Source: Monoplex corrugatus
Taxonomy: Eukaryota > Mollusca > Gastropoda > Littorinimorpha > Ranellidae
Reading direction: 5' to 3'
NCBI GenBank assembly: GCA_030674185.1
Contig: CM060312.1
Location: forward strand, 29,859,335 to 29,923,334
Length of the DNA stretch: 64,000 nt
The notes below the pieces were generated by a model. That model ran no database searches. It was given only the letters and a program-made list of their open reading frames with translations, and was not told the origin of the DNA. Of this stretch, positions 59,090 to 64,000 are shown one piece after another (position 1 is the stretch's first letter; each line of letters starts with the position of its first letter). The translations under genes were made by a program, and so were the position numbers.

Positions 59090-59640
59090 GATGTCGGGGG
59101 CTCTTTCAGTATAAATAGTATCCCCACCTTCTGGAAATTCTGTGCTAAAAATTTCCTCTTTTCTGTCACTTTGTTTCTGCCTTGTTGCTTTGCTTTGTAT
59201 CATTTATTCCTATCATTTTCTGCCTTGCTGGTTCATTCACCTGTATGTATTCAATAAAGTCTTATGTACTTTCTCTTAGGATTGATAATTGGGTATATGT
59301 ACTAAGTGCATTTTTGGCTGTAAGGAAATGAGATATGCATAAGCAGTTTTAGGTACTTTAGGCCTGTTTTTGTATTATGTTTTAGTGTCCTTAGTTATGT
59401 TTAAATTTATATTCAGGTATGTTTTTTTAAATCCCCTGTGTGATGATTTGGATGGAGTGGTCAGTGCTAAGGGTATCTCCATAGATTATGTGCGCAAGTG
59501 TATTGATATGTGCATGTGTACTTAATTTTCTTTTCCTTTTGTTTTTCCTGTTGAAGTATTATGCACGTTTTGAAATTGTTATAGCCCTGATATGGCTCTA
59601 AGCAGTCAGTTCGGCTTTAAACAAAAATAACAATAACTAC
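59090..59640 (+). repeat. Interspersed repeat F, third copy (5' portion)
   Basis: GGGATGTCGGGGGCTCTTTC, TTCTGCCTTGTTGCTTTGCT and AGGATTGATAATTGGGTATA match 10765-10850, 11375-11530 and 180-400. The copy ends CTCTAAGCAGTCAGTTCGGC, followed by an A-rich tail. Confidence 0.7.
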
Positions 59641-60651
59641 AACAATATTATATGATTATTAAATTGTATGTTACACAAGGTCAGTCTTTTTAATGCGTAC
59701 TGTCTTTCAAATGATTTTTGTAAACAATAATGATTTTTGTTTACAATCATTAAATTATCTGTTACACATGGTCAATCTTTAACAAAATGCTCAATATCTT
59801 TCAAATGATATTTGTTAACACATATTTCTCATACATTCGATTGAATTTCTGCTGTTACCCATTTGATTTAAGTACATGTGATGTTTATGATGACTCCCCC
59901 CTCCCACTCAAATAAGTGTACATAAGGAGAGAGTACAAGCTGTTTGGATCTGTCTGTCTTTTTCATTCATTTTCGCCAATATTCATCTCTACTTGTGGAT
60001 GTTTTTGTTTCTTTGTGTATGTATGTATTTATTTATTTTGTGATGCAGTTGAAGATGAACTTTATTTCCTGGATAATTGTACTTGGTAGAAAGAAACAAG
60101 ACTGAAATTGCCTAAAGGGAAAATACATACCTTCAGCAATTGATTGATTGAAAAAGCGTAATGTACAAAATTGTCAGTGACTTGCCAGTCAACTTAGCCA
60201 AATAGTTACACAATGAACTGCTGACTTGGGAGTTCATGTGTCTTTGTTTTCATATTGTTTTTGAAATATAGTTCCAATCTTCTTGGAAACATGCATATAC
60301 ATTGTTATGCCTACACTGTGCAAGCATTATGCTGCTGTGCAGTTGCATACTCTGTGTTGGTGGATATGCATGCATGTTTCCACAAGTCACTGGACACTGA
60401 CATGCAGGATCTTGGCTGTGCATGTTTGATGTTCTGGGTGTGTATACACAGGCACAGAGTTTAGGCATTGGCAGATCTACACACATGTTGATCTGGAAGA
60501 GTGCAAAAATCTTCACCATTTACCAAGCAGGTGGGAGGTACCCAGGCAGGATTGAAACCAGGCCTTCCAGTTGGAAATCCGTTTTTTATCCACTTGAATA
60601 TCGTGCCTGTCATTGTTGGGTTAACTTTTGGCAAGCTGATTTCAAATTTAG

Positions 60652-60702
<51 letters not shown>

Positions 60703-60732
60703 GTGGGGTGTGTGTGTGTGTGTGGTGTGTGT
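60652..60732. repeat. (GT)n microsatellite
   Basis: About 40 GT units with two GG interruptions. Confidence 0.95.
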
Positions 60733-60889
60733 GAAACATGGTTGTTTCATTATATTTCATTTTTATTGCTTCTTTTGTATTATAGTTTTATAGTATTATA
60801 GCGGTATGGTTTGTATTTGCTTCATGTGTTTCTGCCTTTGTCTCTCATGCTTTTGTGAAACACTTAGGATTCATTGGAGATAGGAGCTG

Positions 60890-61000
60890 CAGAAGTAGTA
60901 GTAGCAGTACTTCTAGTAGAAGTTGTAGTAGTAGGTAATAGTAGTGGCAGCAGCAGTAGTAGTAGTACCAGTAGTAGTAATAGTAGTAGTAGTAGTATGT
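60890..61000. repeat. (GTA)n-rich tract
   Basis: Imperfect GTA/GCA triplets run over about 110 bp. Confidence 0.85.
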
Positions 61001-61180
61001 GTTAGTCATTATTTGAATGTGTCTGTGTTGAAGTGGACAGCGGATGTTCAGCCATTAGTAATATATTTGCAGTTTAAGCACATATTTATTAAGAGCAGTT
61101 TTTTTTTTGTTTTTTTTTTTTTTTATCATTGAATGTCAAAACTTACAAGTCACAGAAGCATAGCTTATTGTTTTGTACAG

Positions 61181-61223
61181 GTTCTTATCATCACAGTCAT
61201 CAGCTGTGTAATAATGATGTTGA
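61181..61223 (+). other. Possible short coding exon of an unseen gene
   Basis: A 43-nt segment lies between a fair acceptor (attgttttgtacag|) and a perfect GTAAGT donor. It reads VLIITVISCVIMML in phase 0, a hydrophobic stretch like a membrane helix. No neighbouring exon could be joined to it, so it may be chance. Confidence 0.2.
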
Positions 61224-61663
61224 GTAAGTTTATTTTTGTGTTCTTCATGTCAGCGAGATAAAAGTTCATATTGAATTTCAAGTTCAGTGTCACATTGATT
61301 AATTATGAATGTATTTTTTTCTTCAGTTGTACGATTTTCTTCCTTCGAATGTTATGCAATCAAAATGTTCAGTTTCTTGTGGCTTTAAATATGAGCTTTA
61401 TCCGAAGCATTTCCCTGGCCTTAGAATTGGGATATCATTGTTGTCTTGTGTTAAATGATATTCTGTAGAGGATCAAGTTGAACATTTTTGTAAGGGAATT
61501 TGATTAAGAATGGGGAATTTTTCTTGAATCCCTGTTTAGCAATATAATGCACATACCATGTCTAACAGATGCTGTCCCAGCTAGCTTAGTGCTCTGCCTT
61601 GGCCAAAATTTCAGTTAGAGTGAAAACCTGAGCCTTGTTCTGGTAATGTGATCTTTGTATGTG

Positions 61664-61683
61664 GTGTGTGTGTGTGTGTGTGT

Positions 61684-61727
<44 letters not shown>
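61664..61727. repeat. (GT)n-(GA)n microsatellite
   Basis: A short GT run is followed by about 20 GA units. Confidence 0.95.
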
Positions 61728-61730
<3 letters not shown>

Positions 61731-62044
61731 TATGTGTGACCTAGGGCTGCTTTTAAATACTTTGCAGTTACCCCAGGCATGATACACACTCCATGAATTA
61801 GTGGAGTTTCATTTACCCAGTGAATTCAGAGCTGTTCTGTTGCATCCTATTTTAGGATACCATGTGTATATATCACAGTGTTATGGATGTCACAGTATAA
61901 ATGTACATATGGTTCCCTTTCGTCTACACCACACCTGTACCATATCCAGTGCCTATTTTGACTCTCCAACACACCTATAACCTCCCTGAAACAGGTCACC
62001 AGGGTATGAAGGGCTGTAACATCTGGAAAAAGTTTTTGATGTCA

Positions 62045-62310
62045 TAATTATGAATGGTAATTGTGGTGATGGTGCTGTCAAGATCCATTTCGGACTGAGA
62101 TTGTTTGGCTTGACTTACTTTTATAATATATCCTGGCATCACATTGAGGTGTTGGTTAAGAAAATTGAGCGACATCTTCAATGATGTATGTGTAAAGTGG
62201 TTGAAACTCGATGTGTGGTTTTCATAATCATATCAGCAAGCCCATAACACACTCAGCTGTGGGTAGGAGCTGATCAGAGCTGAAAAATCTCACAATAACT
62301 TTTTGGCCTG
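62045..62310 (-). repeat. SINE A, minus strand
   Basis: It reads in order as the complement of SINE A: AGATCCATTTCGGACTGAGA, TATAATATATCCTGGCATCA, TCTTCAATGATGTATGTG, then CATAACACACTCAGCTGTGG and GAGCTGATCAGAGCTGAAAA. Confidence 0.68.
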
Positions 62311-62634
62311 ATGGGTAATATACCCCATGTTCTCCCAATGAGTACTTATGGTATTGTCAATTTTACATTGGTGGCTCTTTACAGTTATTTGAAGCAAACA
62401 AAGAGTTGAGCAAAAGAATGAAAGTATGTTTTTTTCTGTGTAGTATACTACGCAAAAAATGTTCCAATTCCTCTTCCCCTGAGCCAGATCTCTGATTCCT
62501 AAATTCAGACTTTGAAAATCCCCCCCCCCCCCCCCTCCTGAGTTTATAGTTTAAGGGTGATTCATTGCACTTGTACAACTCCATATGTGCAAAATTTACC
62601 TGTCATTATTTGCCTGTGCAGACTCCTATGCACT

Positions 62635-62815
62635 GGCAGTGTCTTGAAATAAGGAGGAAGGAGGGGCGGTGAGACCTATGAAACTCAGCTGACACACAAG
62701 AATGATTGGAGCACTGAGATGGACTGTGAGCAGGCCAGTTTTGTTGTTGTTGCAGCATGGGATTGAACTCAAGACATTGGATCAATAGTTCACTGCTCTA
62801 TGAACAAAGTGGGCC
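62635..62815 (-). repeat. SINE-like repeat B, minus strand
   Basis: CACTGGCAGTGTCTTGAAAT, GAGCAGGCCAGTTTTGTTGT and GGGATTGAACTCAAGACATT align in order with 22845-23060. Confidence 0.6.
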
Positions 62816-62939
62816 AGCCTGCCATAAGTGTTCTCATCAACCGTCTTTGTCTTGGAATACATGGTTAGCACTGATTCACTGTCGACACTTGACTCTTTAT
62901 TCTCTTCAAAGGCTTCAATTTCCATCATTCTTGTGTTGT

Positions 62940-63215
62940 TCTGCTATTGGATGCTCCAGTTTTTGTATTGTTCTGCCATTGCATGGTGCTGTTTTTGTAT
63001 TGTTCTGCCATGGCATGCTGTTTTTGTATTGTTCGTTTTGTCATTCTATGCTGTCATTTTTGTATTATTCGTTCTGCCATTGTATGCTGCTGTTTTTGTG
63101 TTGTTCGTTCTGCCATTGTATGTTGCTGTTTTTGTATTGTTCATTCTGCCATTGTGTGCTGCTGTTTTTGTGTTGTTCATTCTGCCATTGTGTGCTGCTG
63201 TTTTTGTAGTATTTG
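62940..63215. repeat. 36-bp minisatellite (CTGCCATTG type)
   Basis: The unit contains TTCTGCCATTGTATGCTGCT and GTTTTTGTATTGTTC. About seven copies are present, irregular at the left and regular at the right. Cys-rich frames across it (12-residue period) are artefacts. Confidence 0.9.
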
Positions 63216-63390
63216 TGCTAGGTTTTTATGTTGTTGATTTCTAACTATTGAGAAAATGAATGTTGTTTTTTTTAACCATGGTTGACATATGTCATCATTA
63301 AAGTTTGCATGTAAACAGTATTATGTTATTTTGAACCATGGTTGACCTGTGATCATTAAAATTTGTATGTAAACAATATGATGTTAGTAT

Positions 63391-63775
63391 GCTTGTTCTA
63401 AATAAACTGAATGCCATTCATCAGATGCTTGTTCTAAATAAACTGAATGCCATTCATCAGATGCTTGTTCTAAATAAACTGAATGCCATTCATCAAATGC
63501 TTGTTCTAAATAAACGAATGCCATTCATCAAATGCTTTTTCTAAATAAACTGAATCCAATCATCAGATGCTTGTTCTAAATAAACTGAATGCCAATCATC
63601 AGATGCTTTTTTTCTAAATAAACTGAATGCCATTCATCAGATGCTTGTTCCAAAAAAACTGAATGCCATACATCAGATGTTTTCTAAATAAACTGAATGC
63701 ATTCATCAGATCCTTGTTCTAAATAAACTGAATGCCAATCCTCAGATGCTTGTTCTGAATAAACTGAATCAGACT
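63391..63775. repeat. 36-bp minisatellite (AAATAAACTGAATG type)
   Basis: The unit contains AAATAAACTGAATGCCATTC and ATCAGATGCTTGTTCT. About ten copies carry small indels. Each unit includes AATAAA, a polyadenylation-signal hexamer on the plus strand. Confidence 0.92.
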
Positions 63776-64000
63776 AACAGATTATTCCATCCTTGCTCCA
63801 TGTCAGGCAAATGTAAGATTGGAGGCTGAGGGAAAACTGAGACAACCGTATAACTTTGTTATAAAACTGAACAACCAATAGAAAATGGACAGTTCTATTT
63901 TAAACACAACCCACTCAAGGTAAGTTTAAGTGATCAGAGTGCCCCTTCCTGTCATGTATCGGCCAGATAGTGAAGAAAGGCAGTATCCAGAAATCTTTAA

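Larger units (their letters stand above)
56513..64000. other. Repeat-rich flank without a supported gene
   Basis: The stretch contains copies of repeats E and F, SINEs, microsatellites and two 36-bp minisatellites. Long frames here are repeats read as protein. One short exon-like segment with canonical splice sites is listed separately. Confidence 0.5.

Noticed and set aside
62757..63244. Cys-rich secreted-looking ORFs
   Set aside because: The 12-residue period is the 36-bp minisatellite; three overlapping frames look alike.

Overview
This is eukaryotic, intron-rich, repeat-rich DNA, most likely from a marine gastropod or another mollusc. The grounds are canonical GT-AG exons spread over about 34 kb, abundant (CA)n, (CT)n and (GATA)n microsatellites, several tRNA-derived SINE families (one resembling a SINE I recall as common in caenogastropod DNA), and RTE-like, L2/CR1-like, DIRS-like and TTAA-type transposons. 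Species cannot be named from the sequence alone. There is no bacterial operon, rRNA or CRISPR array. | Layout. 1-6.4 kb: a diverged interspersed repeat, then a 5'-truncated RTE-like LINE (1945-6378) with a second LINE (L2/CR1-like, minus strand, 2660-5306) inserted in its reverse transcriptase; both insertions keep target-site duplications. 6.4-9.2 kb: mostly unremarkable, with one SINE. 9.3-14.3 kb: a nest of RTE-like fragments on both strands, including an inverted-repeat cluster and an L2/CR1-like insertion. 14.3-16.6 kb: microsatellites. | 16.6-50.2 kb: the only convincing host gene. It has ten plus-strand exons encoding a multi-pass membrane protein of about 342 residues, ending in the short exon 50146-50198. 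Its introns hold most of the notable structures: a 58-bp palindrome, nested TTAA MITEs, complete TTAA-flanked elements (one with an empty-site paralogue), a larger TTAA element with a broken zinc-finger gene, a piggyBac-like remnant, a mariner-like MITE, and four minisatellites. One minisatellite repeats the end of exon 7 with its splice donor, one repeats a nuclear-receptor-like motif beside exon 8, and one (29-bp units) carries a LINE inserted inside the array with a reading frame open from its truncation point to its stop. | 50.2-51.9 kb: the 3' flank. 51.9-56.5 kb: a GC-richer, degenerate DIRS-like retroelement with gag-like, RT, RNase H and tyrosine-recombinase remnants and an inverted/direct terminal repeat; an L2/CR1-like LINE nearly identical to the one at 12.4-13.7 kb is inserted in it. 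56.5-64 kb: more copies of the repeats seen in the first kilobases, SINEs, microsatellites and two 36-bp minisatellites; no convincing gene. | Two single-base deletions have to be assumed, in exons 7 and 8, to keep the host gene in frame. They are either assembly errors or decay of the gene and are the main open question.
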